From Solirubrobacterales bacterium (lineage in GTDB: Bacteria; Actinomycetota; Thermoleophilia; Solirubrobacterales; 70-9), in NCBI GenBank assembly GCA_009691195.1, contig SHVA01000022.1, positions 1 through 37,569 on the forward strand: DNA of 37,569 nt. The letters are read 5' to 3'. Shown piece by piece: positions 7,700 through 15,129 of this stretch. The notes under the pieces are model-generated. The model did not search any database, had not been told where the DNA came from, and was given only the letters and a program-made list of their open reading frames with translations. Position 1 is the first letter of the stretch. The number at the start of each line of letters is the position of its first letter. Position numbers and translations under genes: made by a program.

Positions 7700-8385
7700 G
7701 CGCCCCACCGCGCGGGCCCCACGATCCCGGCACAAGGGCCGGGCGCTTCCACAGCGTTCGGGGCCCGATGGGGCTCTCGGGATGGGCTCGATACCCCGTC
7801 GCCCGCCTTCGCGCGCGGCGGCCGGCGCCCGAGCGGCCCTGGATCGTCCCGGCCGCGATCGGCCACCTCCGCCGCAGGATCCGCCCGAGCTGGTCGATCC
7901 TCGAGCTGGGCTCGGGTCGCTCGACCAGCTGGTACGCGCGGCGCGCCGGGAGCGTCCTCAGCTTCGAGGACATCGAGTTCTGGGCACACCAGACGGAGGG
8001 TCGCCTGGCCGAGCTCGGGATCGAGAACGCCGAGCTGCGCCGGCAGCCGGTCGAGGGCCTCCCAGAGCGGATCGCCGCCCTTCCCGACGCGGCCTTCGAC
8101 CTCGTGGTCATCGACTTCCTGGAAGCTCCCGGGGTCAGCCGCGTCGACTGCGTTGGGCCCGCCCGCGGCAAGCTGCGCCCCGGCGGCCTGCTGCTGCTCG
8201 ACGACTCCGACCGGCCCGGATACGCCCGGGCCTACGAGCTGCTCGAAGGCTGGCGCGAGCGCCGCTTCACGGGCGTCAAGGACGAGTGGCCGCAGGTCTG
8301 CGAGACGGCCATCTTCCGAAAGCCCGCCGCGAGCGTCGGCGCACACCCAATAGAAAGGGCCCCGTTGCCGGGGCCCTTTCCTTAG
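7696..8385 (+). CDS. Class I SAM-dependent methyltransferase-like protein
   Basis: The product is 229 residues from TTG 7696 (overlapping the SDR stop by 4 bp) or 205 from ATG 7768. Motif I is ILELGSGRST (68-77), followed by an acidic post-strand-2 SFEDIEF and motif IV-like AAFDLVVIDFLEAPG, then RPGGLLLLDDSD. This is the order of a class I Rossmann methyltransferase with a Methyltransf_24-like look. The acceptor is unknown. The last 11 codons run through the rho-independent hairpin at 8354-8379, and the stop codon touches the 3' end of rnpB on the other strand, so this is a tightly packed convergent junction. Confidence 0.82.
   Translation: MSAPPRGPHDPGTRAGRFHSVRGPMGLSGWARYPVARLRARRPAPERPWIVPAAIGHLRRRIRPSWSILELGSGRSTSWYARRAGSVLSFEDIEFWAHQTEGRLAELGIENAELRRQPVEGLPERIAALPDAAFDLVVIDFLEAPGVSRVDCVGPARGKLRPGGLLLLDDSDRPGYARAYELLEGWRERRFTGVKDEWPQVCETAIFRKPAASVGAHPIERAPLPGPFP
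8354..8379. terminator. Bidirectional intrinsic terminator between methyltransferase and rnpB
   Basis: Perfect 11-bp arms AAAGGGCCCCG (8354-8364) and CGGGGCCCTTT (8369-8379) enclose the loop TTGC. The stem carries A/T tails on both sides, so it can end transcription of both convergent units. On the plus strand it is still inside the methyltransferase reading frame. For rnpB it begins only six bases past the mature 3' end. Confidence 0.85.
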
Positions 8386-8707
8386 CGAGCCTGTAAGCCG
8401 GATCCTGTCGTGGACAACCATCTATCTGTGCGGCCCACCTGGACCTCGCCGGGCCGGGTCGACGGTCCTACTTGGCCTTGCACCGGGCGGGGTTTGCCTA
8501 GCGCGCCGCGTCACCGCGCCGCCGGTGCGCTCTTACCGCACCATTTCACCATTGCCTGTACGCGACTCACGTGCGGCCGCGCCATCGGCTGTTTCTTTTC
8601 TGTGGCACTTTCCCGCGGGTTTCCCCGGGTGGGCGTTACCCACCGCCCTCGCCCTTCGGTGTCCGGACTTTCCTCGAAGGCAATGCCTCCGCGGCTGTCC
8701 AGCTCGC
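8385..8707 (-). ncRNA. rnpB: RNase P RNA, bacterial type A
   Basis: This is the catalytic RNA of RNase P, which matures tRNA 5' ends. Read on the minus strand it shows all the universal blocks: GAGGAAAGTCCGGACACC near the 5' end, GGTGAAATGGTGCGGTAAGA followed by GCGCACC, AGGCAAACCCC, ACAGATAGATGGTTGTC, and ACAGGATCCGGCTTACAG at the 3' end. Helix P1 closes between GCGAGC (8707-8702) and GCTCGC (8390-8385). About 323 nt is on the short side for type A, consistent with reduced peripheral helices. No protein-coding gene is credible in this interval. The exact 5' end may differ by a few bases. Confidence 0.96.
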
Positions 8708-8759
8708 AGGGCCGAATGTTAGCCCCGGAGGCGCCCAGGGTCGAATCGATCCATGCGCG

Positions 8760-8821
8760 GTTCCGCGGAATCGCCGTCCCGCGGAACCAGCATTTTCGAC
8801 GGCTCAGCTCAGAGCTGAGCC
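8760..8821 (-). terminator. Two inverted repeats after the lexA operon
   Basis: Arms GTTCCGCGG (8760-8768) and CCGCGGAAC (8779-8787) form a 9-bp stem with a 10-nt loop. A second near-perfect palindrome, GGCTCAGCTC-A-GAGCTGAGCC (8801-8821), overlaps the stop codon of the zinc-ribbon gene. Neither has a clear T tract. They may end the lexA transcript ahead of rnpB, but they could also contribute to the rnpB upstream region. The terminator call is inference. Confidence 0.4.
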
Positions 8822-9013
8822 GCAGGACGAGCAACCCGCGGGTGCGAGCTGGTCGCCGCAGACGGGGCACTTGGTGCGCCCCTCGCTGGCCAGGTCCTCC
8901 CAGGCGCCGAGGATCACGTCCTCGAGCGTCGACCCGGCCGGCTGAAACAGTCGGGGCCTGGAATCGCCCCTCAAGATGAGTGGTTCGACGGGCGGAGCGG
9001 TGGCGGTGCTCAC
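8804..9013 (-). CDS. Small zinc-ribbon protein, lexA operon
   Basis: The 69-residue product starts at GTG 9013, overlapping the lexA stop by 4 bp (GTGA), so translation is probably coupled. The N-terminal half is proline-rich and variable. A middle helix, TLEDVILGAWEDLASEG, precedes a C-terminal zinc ribbon with two CxxC pairs, CPVCGDQL and CSSCGSAL. The motif suggests one structural zinc and perhaps binding to nucleic acid or protein. Co-transcription with lexA makes it a candidate SOS-controlled gene. I do not recognise a named family; the reading frame is well supported by the overlap and the paired cysteines. Confidence 0.75.
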   Translation of the reverse strand: MSTATAPPVEPLILRGDSRPRLFQPAGSTLEDVILGAWEDLASEGRTKCPVCGDQLAPAGCSSCGSALS

Positions 9014-9627
9014 GAGACGCTCCTGAAGACTCCGACGACGAGCCCGAGGACTCGCGCGTCCCGGGTCTTGATCGCCTTCATCGACTTGTTCTCGGGCTGA
9101 AGGCGGACGTGGTCCTTCTCGCGGAAGTACCGCTTCACGGTCGCCTCGTCATCCCCAACAAGGGCGACGACGATCTCACCGTTGCTCGCGTCCTCGGCGG
9201 GTCGCACGACCACGAAGTCGCCATCGAGGATGCCGGCATCCTTCATGCTCTCGCCGCGTACCTTGAGCACGTAGTCGCCGTTCTCGCCGCCGATCACCGA
9301 GGGGACGTCCAGGTACTCCTCGATGTTCTCCTCGGCAAGGATCGGCGCGCCGGCGGCGACGCTGCCGACCAGCGGCAGGCCGCGCCCGACGGCGCGCTTG
9401 GCCCGCTCGACCAGAACCTCGATCGCGCGGGGCTTGGACGGGTCCCGGCGCAGCAGCCCGAGGCTCTCGAGCTTGGACAGGTGTGCGTGCACCGTCGAGG
9501 AGGAGTGCAGGCCGACGGCCTTGCCGATCTCCCGCACCGTCGGCGGATAGCCGTTCTTGTTCAGGTAGCGGCCGATGAAGTCAAAGATCTCCCTCTGGCG
9601 CTTGCTCAGGTCTCCAACGAGATCCAT
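9010..9627 (-). CDS. lexA: LexA repressor, SOS regulator
   Basis: LexA represses DNA-damage genes and cleaves itself when activated by RecA filaments. The 205-residue product has the winged helix-turn-helix (about 1-68, with KNGYPPTVREIGKAVGLHSS), the autocleavage bond Ala92-Gly93 within SVAAGAPI, catalytic Ser127 in RGESMKDAG and Lys165 in ATVKRYF. All functional residues are intact and the length is standard. A promoter with a Gram-positive-type LexA box lies upstream (9678-9721), indicating autoregulation. The zinc-ribbon gene follows with a 4-bp overlap. Confidence 0.97.
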   Translation of the reverse strand: MDLVGDLSKRQREIFDFIGRYLNKNGYPPTVREIGKAVGLHSSSTVHAHLSKLESLGLLRRDPSKPRAIEVLVERAKRAVGRGLPLVGSVAAGAPILAEENIEEYLDVPSVIGGENGDYVLKVRGESMKDAGILDGDFVVVRPAEDASNGEIVVALVGDDEATVKRYFREKDHVRLQPENKSMKAIKTRDARVLGLVVGVFRSVS

Positions 9628-9677
9628 CAGCGGGCCTCCTCAGGCGATGCCGGCGGGCCGGCGGTTTTCTTCAAGGG

Positions 9678-9691
9678 CGAACACATGTTCG
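9678..9691 (-). promoter_or_regulatory. LexA (SOS) box
   Basis: CGAACACATGTTCG matches the Gram-positive/actinobacterial LexA operator form CGAAC-N4-GTTCG. On the minus strand it starts one base downstream of the -10 element TACTCT, over the expected transcription start, about 50 bp before the lexA start codon. LexA bound here would block its own promoter. Confidence 0.88.
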
Positions 9692-9692
9692 G

Positions 9693-9721
9693 AGAGTAGC
9701 GCCCCCCGCGGACGGTTTCAA
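9693..9721 (-). promoter_or_regulatory. lexA promoter
   Basis: On the minus strand TTGAAA (9721-9716) and TACTCT (9698-9693) are separated by exactly 17 bp, a good match to a housekeeping promoter. The SOS box follows immediately. The -35 end lies about 24 bp from the divergent tRNA-Leu gene, so the two promoters are nearly back to back; a plus-strand TAGAAT at 9730-9735 fits a -10 for the tRNA. Confidence 0.75.
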
Positions 9722-9744
9722 CCCCTGGCTAGAATCCTCCGCGA

Positions 9745-9830
<86 letters not shown>

Positions 9831-9969
9831 TGAGTGAGCTTTTGTTGCAAAGCGGCGACCATGTGAGATCGTCGCCCCGTCCAGTCCTTGGGGGGATTGC
9901 GGGAGGGGTCGCTCCCGGGCTAAGCCGATCCGCGGTCAGCCCGAGTAGGGGTACCACCACGGCTCGAGA

Positions 9970-10482
9970 TCAATCCGCCCAGCTGACCTCGATCGGGACG
10001 TCGGCCAGCTCCTTGTAGCGCCGGTAGCTGAGCCGCCTGGAGATGCCGCGGAAGAACTTGTCGGCCGGGCCCCACATCGCGACCCAGCCGAGCACGACCA
10101 GGCCCTGGGAGACGCTGCGGAGCACGGCGCCGTCGTTCGACATCAGCGTCGAGCCCAGCTGGCAGATGATCAGGAATACGAAGGCGATCTGCGCATGACG
10201 TAGCTCGCTTCGCGTGTAGATCTTCAGCTCGCGGCTGTCGTCGCGCGTCTCCTCGAGGTCGTTGCGAATCGCCTTCTCAAGCTGTGGCGCGAGGCCTTCG
10301 CGCCTCTGGTCCGAGGGAATCTCCACGGTCAGGCGTGCCGGCCGCTCGCCCCGGGTGTCGATCCAGGCGTCCAGGATCCGCTCCCGGACGTCATCGGTCA
10401 TCGGCCGCGATGCGAGCGGCTCGACGCTGTAGGGGTCGAGCAGGTCGTCGACTGTCGGAACCCGGATCGCGAACCTCGCCAC
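9970..10482 (-). CDS. Hypothetical membrane protein
   Basis: The 170-residue product starts at GTG 10482. It has a charged cytoplasmic-looking N-terminal half (1-95). Two hydrophobic segments follow (about 97-114, IAFVFLIICQLGSTL, and about 123-140, VSQGLVVLGWVAMWGP), then a basic tail with RGISRRLSYRRYKELADV. I do not recognise a family; the pattern suggests a two-span inner-membrane protein with both termini inside. It lies 35 bp downstream of secG on the same strand and may be the last gene of that operon. The 139-bp stretch between it and tRNA-Leu holds only a weak 6-bp stem (9854-9876). Confidence 0.7.
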   Translation of the reverse strand: MARFAIRVPTVDDLLDPYSVEPLASRPMTDDVRERILDAWIDTRGERPARLTVEIPSDQRREGLAPQLEKAIRNDLEETRDDSRELKIYTRSELRHAQIAFVFLIICQLGSTLMSNDGAVLRSVSQGLVVLGWVAMWGPADKFFRGISRRLSYRRYKELADVPIEVSWAD

Positions 10483-10517
10483 GCAAACAGCCTAGGAAAC
10501 GGTCCGGACCCCTCGGG

Positions 10518-10742
10518 TCAGAGCTTGAGCAGGACGAGCGCGTTCAGCGCCCAGAGGATCGCGAAGAAGATCGTCCAGCGGGTCAGGTTGCGCTCCACCA
10601 GGGAGCCGCCGCCGAAGGAGCCACCGCCACCACCGATCCCGAAGGCGCCGGAGAGCCCGGAGTCCTTCCCGGAGTGGAGCAGCACGAAGAAGATCACGAG
10701 GATCGAGAGGGCCACCTCGACCACTGAGAGCAAGGTCTGCAT
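10518..10742 (-). CDS. secG: Protein-export membrane subunit SecG
   Basis: SecG is the small auxiliary subunit of the SecYEG translocon. The 74-residue product has two transmembrane helices, VALSILVIFFVLLHSGKD (about 9-26) and TIFFAILWALNALVLLKL (about 57-74). They are joined by a glycine-rich loop containing GLSGAFGIGGGGG, which is the family signature. In many bacteria secG follows the gap-pgk-tpiA operon. Here it sits after the ccm genes, 42 bp downstream of the CcmI-like gene, while the glycolytic operon lies about 15 kb away. Confidence 0.93.
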   Translation of the reverse strand: MQTLLSVVEVALSILVIFFVLLHSGKDSGLSGAFGIGGGGGSFGGGSLVERNLTRWTIFFAILWALNALVLLKL

Positions 10743-10784
10743 TGCGGGAAGTCTAGAAGAACCGTTTCCAGCCGGGATCGACGC

Positions 10785-11069
10785 CTAGCCCGGCTGCATC
10801 CGGTCGAGCGCCTTCAGGATCTCGATCGCCTCCGCACGCAGCTCGGCGTCGATCCGCGCGAACTCGGGCTCGCTGAGCTTGCCTGTCTGCCGATCGGCCT
10901 CCGCGTCGCGGATCTCGCGGTACTTCGCCTCCTTGCGCGCCTCGAGATCTGCGAGGTCGGCCTCCCTACCGTCGGCCTCGGCGTCGCCGGCCTCGGCGCG
11001 CGCGCGCAACGGCGCCAAGACGAACGCCGCCACGAGGCCGAGCAGCACGACTGCGAGCAGGACCTCCAT
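10785..11069 (-). CDS. CcmI-like short cytochrome c biogenesis protein
   Basis: The 94-residue product has one N-terminal membrane helix (MEVLLAVVLLGLVAAFVLAP) and a charged helical tail with LEARKEAKYREIRDAEADRQTGKLSEPEF. The stretch 'KEAKYREIRDAE.D...GKLSE.EF' is the pattern of the membrane-proximal domain of CcmI (CycH), which helps present apocytochrome c to the ligation complex. The C-terminal TPR domain of full CcmI is missing. It starts 17 bp after ccmF, which supports a Ccm role. A coiled-coil tail of a different membrane protein remains possible. Confidence 0.7.
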   Translation of the reverse strand: MEVLLAVVLLGLVAAFVLAPLRARAEAGDAEADGREADLADLEARKEAKYREIRDAEADRQTGKLSEPEFARIDAELRAEAIEILKALDRMQPG

Positions 11070-11086
11070 CAGGGCGCGGCGGCGCG

Positions 11087-13225
11087 CTAGGCCCGGGTCA
11101 GCTCGCGGCCGAGCCGGGCGGCATAGACGGCCTCCACGCGCCGCCTGCCCTCGGCGGTCGGCCAGACCGCGAACAGCGCTCCGCTGACGGCGATCAGGCC
11201 GCCGAGCCAGATCCAGATCACGAGCGGGTTGGTGTTCGCCCGGAAGCTCGCGGGCGGCGGGTTGTCGGTGTAGCTGGCGGCGATTCCGGCGACGACCAGC
11301 CCTTGGGCGTCCGGCGGGAAGTCCGAGAACTTGCGGTCGCCCTCCTTGATCTTGGCGTCGAGGCTCGAGAGGTCGGGCTGGAAGGCCGTCCAGAGGTCGC
11401 CGCCGAGGCCCGACCGCATCCCGACCTCACTGGTCGCCTCGCCCTCGTAGTAGCGGGCGATCGGCCCGACCGAGGGATCGCTCGACGGGTAGTAGTTGCG
11501 GGCCGGTCGCAGCGTGTCGACCCGCTCGCCGTCCTTGGAGACATCGAGCGCGGCACCGAAGGCGATGCGCTCGTTCTTGAGGTCCACCGTCAGCTTGCGG
11601 TAGGTCAGCTTGTAGTCCCCCACCGTGCCGCTCTTGCCCACCCCGAGGCGCAGGTCGGAGCTGTGCTGGAAGCTCGAAGAGGCGGCGACGCCGATCAGCA
11701 GGATGGCGATCCCGATGTGGGCCGTGTAGCCACCGTATCGGCGCCGGTTGCGGAGCACCGCGCCGCCCAGCGCGGCCGGGAACGATCCCCCTGACATCGC
11801 CCTGCGGGCGGAGCCGGCGCGCCAGAACTCCTGGGCGAGCGCCACCAGCGCGAAGGTCGCGAAGGCGAACAGGACGATCGCCAAGGGGCGCCGCTCCACT
11901 CCCCCGACCAGCAATGCCACCACGGCCAGCGCGGCGATCGCAGCAGGCCACGCCAGCACCCGCCCCACCGCCCCCGGGGTCGTCCTCCCCCACCCGATCA
12001 GCGGCCCTATCCCGGTGAACAGCACCAGCAGCACGCCGAACGGGGTGGTGATCTTCTCGAAGAAGGCCGCCCCGACCGACGCCCGCTCCCCCGTGACCGC
12101 CTCCGAGAGCAACGGGAACAGCGTGCCCCAGAGGATCACGAAGGCGAGCCCGACGAGCAGCAAGTTGTTGATCAGGAAGATCGACTCGCGGGAGAGCCCG
12201 GAGTTCAGGCGGCGCTCGGGCTTGAGGTCGTCGAGCCGGCTGATGATCAGCAGCGTCGACCCGATCAGGACGATCCCGAGCAGCACCAGCAGCGGCCCAC
12301 CGACGGTGGAGGCCCCAAAGGCGTGGATCGACTCGATCACGCCCGATCGCACCAGGAACGTCCCGAGCAGCGCCAGCGAGAAGGTGCCGACGATCAGGCT
12401 CACGTTCCAGACCTTCAGCATCCCGCGCCGCTCCTGGACCATGATCGAGTGCAGGAAGGCCGTCCCCACCAGCCACGGCATCAGGGCCGCGTTCTCGACG
12501 GCGTCCCAGCCCCAGTAGCCGCCCCAGTTGAGCTCCTCGTAGGACCAGCGAGACCCCAGCAGCAGGCCGATCGCGAGCAAGGTCCAGGCGATAAGGGCGA
12601 AGCGGCGGGTGGAGCGAATCCAGGAGGTGTCGAGCCGCCGCGTGATCAGGGCCCCGATCGCGAAGGCGAACGGGATCGAGAAGAAGACGTAGCCCGAGTA
12701 GAGCATCGGTGGGTGGGCGACCATGTATGGGTTGCGCAGGAGCGGGTTGAGGCCCGAGCCCTCCATCGGAGCCGGGCTCAGCTTGGTGAAGGGGGGCGCG
12801 CCGAAGATCAACAGCCCGATGAAGAAGGCCCCGAGGCCCATCAGCACCGCGGTCGCCCAGGGGGCGATCTCGCGGTGGCGGTTGCGCGTCAGGTAGAGGA
12901 CGGCGCTCGAGGCCAGCGAGAGCAGCCAGGCCCAGAGCAGCAGGCCGCCGGGCTGGCTCGACCACATCGCGGTCAGCTTGTAGAGCGTCGGCGTCGTGGT
13001 CGAGGAGTGCTCGGCGACGATCTCGAAGCCGAAGTCGTTGGTGAGGAACGCGTGCTCGAGGATCAGCACCGCCACCGTCAGCAACACTCCGAGCGCATAG
13101 ACGGCGCGCCGCGAGGAGACGACCCAGCGGCGGTCGTGGGTGCGGGCGCCGTAGATCGCGGCGCCGGCGGCGTAGAGCGCGACCAGAAGCGACGCCGCAA
13201 GCGTGGCCGAGCCGAGGGTGGTCAA
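11087..13225 (-). CDS. ccmF: Haem lyase CcmF/NrfE family protein
   Basis: CcmF is the membrane subunit of the System I haem lyase, which attaches haem to apocytochrome c outside the membrane. The 712-residue, multi-span product has the tryptophan-rich WWD segment WGGYWGWDAVENAALMPW. Conserved histidine-bearing loops include NPYMVAHPPMLYSGYV and RSGVIESIHAFG. A soluble region (about 520-660) precedes the last span. The best start is TTG 13225, 10 bp after ccmE; no strong Shine-Dalgarno sequence is visible. The gene is central to the ccmE-ccmF-ccmI-like block. Confidence 0.95.
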   Translation of the reverse strand: MTTLGSATLAASLLVALYAAGAAIYGARTHDRRWVVSSRRAVYALGVLLTVAVLILEHAFLTNDFGFEIVAEHSSTTTPTLYKLTAMWSSQPGGLLLWAWLLSLASSAVLYLTRNRHREIAPWATAVLMGLGAFFIGLLIFGAPPFTKLSPAPMEGSGLNPLLRNPYMVAHPPMLYSGYVFFSIPFAFAIGALITRRLDTSWIRSTRRFALIAWTLLAIGLLLGSRWSYEELNWGGYWGWDAVENAALMPWLVGTAFLHSIMVQERRGMLKVWNVSLIVGTFSLALLGTFLVRSGVIESIHAFGASTVGGPLLVLLGIVLIGSTLLIISRLDDLKPERRLNSGLSRESIFLINNLLLVGLAFVILWGTLFPLLSEAVTGERASVGAAFFEKITTPFGVLLVLFTGIGPLIGWGRTTPGAVGRVLAWPAAIAALAVVALLVGGVERRPLAIVLFAFATFALVALAQEFWRAGSARRAMSGGSFPAALGGAVLRNRRRYGGYTAHIGIAILLIGVAASSSFQHSSDLRLGVGKSGTVGDYKLTYRKLTVDLKNERIAFGAALDVSKDGERVDTLRPARNYYPSSDPSVGPIARYYEGEATSEVGMRSGLGGDLWTAFQPDLSSLDAKIKEGDRKFSDFPPDAQGLVVAGIAASYTDNPPPASFRANTNPLVIWIWLGGLIAVSGALFAVWPTAEGRRRVEAVYAARLGRELTRA

Positions 13226-13235
13226 GCGGCTACTG

Positions 13236-13625
13236 CTAATCCTCGGTGAACTTGGACGGGCATTTGGTGATCAGCGTGTCGCGCTGTCCGGCGAAGGTGC
13301 CGTCCTGCATCGAGCCGGTGACGATGACCTCGCGCCCGTCGCGAAAGGGGTCGGGGACAGTGCCGGTGTAGGTGACCGGGACGCTCTGGTCGCCATCCCG
13401 GTCCTGGACGCGGAACAAGAGCTCTTCGCCCTGGTGGTCGATCGAGTCAGGCACCACCTTGCCCGTGAGGTCGTAGGTGTCCCCGGGGTTGGCGGTCAGC
13501 AGCTCGGAGGGCTGGCGTGCCTCGGTCGAGGCGCTGAAGGACGTGTAGACGAGGCCGACGGCGAGCAGCACCGCCACCGACAGCGCCACGACCAACCGGA
13601 CCTTTCGCTTGCGGGCGGGATCCAT
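13236..13625 (-). CDS. ccmE: Haem chaperone CcmE, cysteine variant
   Basis: CcmE binds haem covalently outside the membrane and passes it to CcmF. The 129-residue product has an N-terminal membrane anchor (about 9-29) and the OB-fold core with SVPVTYTGTVPDPFRDGREVIVTG, the family hallmark. In classical CcmE the haem-binding residue is the His of an HDENY-type motif. Here the equivalent C-terminal segment is TLITKCPSKF with Cys122 and no nearby histidine. This resembles the CxxxY class described for Desulfovibrio-type CcmE, but with Phe in place of Tyr. It is the first gene of its operon, divergent from a lipoprotein gene. Confidence 0.93.
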   Translation of the reverse strand: MDPARKRKVRLVVALSVAVLLAVGLVYTSFSASTEARQPSELLTANPGDTYDLTGKVVPDSIDHQGEELLFRVQDRDGDQSVPVTYTGTVPDPFRDGREVIVTGSMQDGTFAGQRDTLITKCPSKFTED

Positions 13626-13742
13626 GGCCCGGGATTATCGCAATCTCCTCCCCTCGGCCGGTGCCGTTGGCCGCCGGGACGCTTTCGGGCCTGCAAAGCT
13701 TTCGCCGATGGCGGGCGATCCGGTACTTCTGAGGCAGCCGCT

Positions 13743-14207
13743 GTGAGGCGCCTCGCCGCGATCGCGATCGCGGTCGCCATCGCCTCGCTGGCCCTGGTGG
13801 CCGGGGCCTGCGGCAGCAACGACCAGGCCAACGACTACGTCGACGACGTCAACGCGGTCACCGACCGCTTCGACCAGGCCGTCACCTCCGTCGCGAGCGA
13901 GGCGCCCAGCGCGAGCACCCCCAGTCAGGCCGGAAACCTGCTCGACGCCTTCGCGACCGAGCTCGACAGCTCCGCGGCCGAGCTCGAGAAGATCTCGCCA
14001 CCCGACGACGTGGCCGACCTCCAAGCGCGGATGATCACCCAGATCGAGGACCTCAGCGACCAGGTTTCGGCCAGCGCCGACGACCTCCGCGGGGCCTCGC
14101 CGGGTCGCGCGGCACGGGAGCTTCAGGCGTTCGTCTCGAAGGCGACCTCCGAGGGCCAGCAGGTCAACGCCACGATCGGGCAGATCAACGACAAGCTGCA
14201 CGAGTAG
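13743..14207 (+). CDS. Putative helical lipoprotein
   Basis: From GTG 13743 the product is 154 residues. It has a basic start (MRRLAAIAIA), a hydrophobic core and a lipobox-like LVAGAC with Cys23, so it is probably a membrane-anchored lipoprotein. The mature part is almost entirely helical, with FDQAVTSVASEAPSAS, LDSSAAELEKISPPDDVADL and SDQVSASADDLRG, and contains no further cysteines. No named family is recognised; similar coiled lipoproteins are frequent in this group. The frame stays open further upstream to 13203, but that part antisenses ccmE and lacks a signal peptide, so the GTG start is preferred. Confidence 0.68.
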   Translation: MRRLAAIAIAVAIASLALVAGACGSNDQANDYVDDVNAVTDRFDQAVTSVASEAPSASTPSQAGNLLDAFATELDSSAAELEKISPPDDVADLQARMITQIEDLSDQVSASADDLRGASPGRAARELQAFVSKATSEGQQVNATIGQINDKLHE

Positions 14208-14259
14208 CGGCCAAGGATTCCCACTCCGCCGTCCCGCTGGGATAGGGTCAATCAGGCCG

Positions 14260-15129
14260 ATGAAGCGACTGATCCTCAGCTTCACCTGCATCGCCTTGGC
14301 CCTCGGCGCCTGCGGGGGAGGCGACTCCGACTCTTCCGAGTCGAGCGTGGTCGCGGCTCCGCAGCCATCCGGAACGCTCGACCAGCAGCTCACCGCGCTG
14401 CAACGAGCGATCGACCGCCAGGATTGCCGCGCCTACGCCCAGCGACTGCTCTTCTCATTCGCGAGGCCGCCGCAGCCGGGCGGCGCGCCGATCGACCCGG
14501 AGGCGCCGGTCCACAGGGGTGAGTGCGCCCCCGGAGGCGTCGGGGCCACCGACATCGACTTCCTCAAGGGCGTGAAGCTGACCAGCAGCAAAGAGTTCGG
14601 CCCGGCCGGGATCGCCGAAGGGAAGCTGGCGACCCCCATCGGCGGCTACGACAACGTCGCCGCCCTCTTCCTCGTTGATCGCGATGGCAGCTACCGGACG
14701 CCCGTCTACTTCGTCGGCGCGCCCCAGCTCGAGGAGGCTCCCTCCGCTGACGCCGAGCCCGGCCAGGTCGTGGACCGCATCGTGAAGGCGATGCGAAGCG
14801 GCGACTGCACGGGAACCGGGGGTGACTTCGTCCCCGCCGCGCGCTTCGCCCGCAGCCCGGCGACCGCATGCGAGGACCTCGCGAACGGGGTGTTCTTCGC
14901 GCCCGCCGTCAAGGAGACGCCGCCCGGCGATCTCAGGGTCGAGGAGCTGTTCACCGCGCGCGACTTCTCCGTCTTCGGCGTGGCCACCAAGGACGCCTAC
15001 TTCGCGATCGTTCTCGTCACCCCCGAGCTCGGGCCCGGCCAACCGCCGCAGCCGACGTTCTCGGTGACCGACGTGGTGCCGCTGACCGACGTCGATCTGC
15101 CTGCTTCCCCGCCGCAGAAGAAGGGCTGA
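14260..15129 (+). CDS. Putative lipoprotein of unknown function
   Basis: The 289-residue product has a clear lipoprotein signal, MKRLILSFTCIALALGACGG, with lipobox Cys18. The mature part appears to hold two related halves. Each begins with a helix and an acidic-cysteine element: LDQQLTALQRAIDRQDCRAYAQRLL (about 40-64) and PGQVVDRIVKAMRSGDCTGTG (about 168-188). Each is followed by a further cysteine and a strand-rich region ending in a VDRDGSYRTPVYF- or TKDAYFAIVLV-like segment. This suggests an internal duplication of an NTF2/SnoaL-type unit, which is inference. The stop overlaps the next start by one base (TGATG). Confidence 0.7.
   Translation: MKRLILSFTCIALALGACGGGDSDSSESSVVAAPQPSGTLDQQLTALQRAIDRQDCRAYAQRLLFSFARPPQPGGAPIDPEAPVHRGECAPGGVGATDIDFLKGVKLTSSKEFGPAGIAEGKLATPIGGYDNVAALFLVDRDGSYRTPVYFVGAPQLEEAPSADAEPGQVVDRIVKAMRSGDCTGTGGDFVPAARFARSPATACEDLANGVFFAPAVKETPPGDLRVEELFTARDFSVFGVATKDAYFAIVLVTPELGPGQPPQPTFSVTDVVPLTDVDLPASPPQKKG

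Noticed and set aside
8410-8979. Several ORFs of 65-189 residues on both strands
   Set aside because: The interval is occupied by RNase P RNA. The peptides show no family pattern.
9854-9876. Possible terminator stem after tRNA-Leu
   Set aside because: There are only 6-bp arms, GGCGAC/GTCGCC, with an 11-nt loop and no T tract; too weak to call.
11427-12965. 512-residue minus-strand ORF
   Set aside because: It is a +1/-1 shadow of ccmF rich in Arg, Pro, Gly and Ala. Long shadow frames are expected at this GC content.
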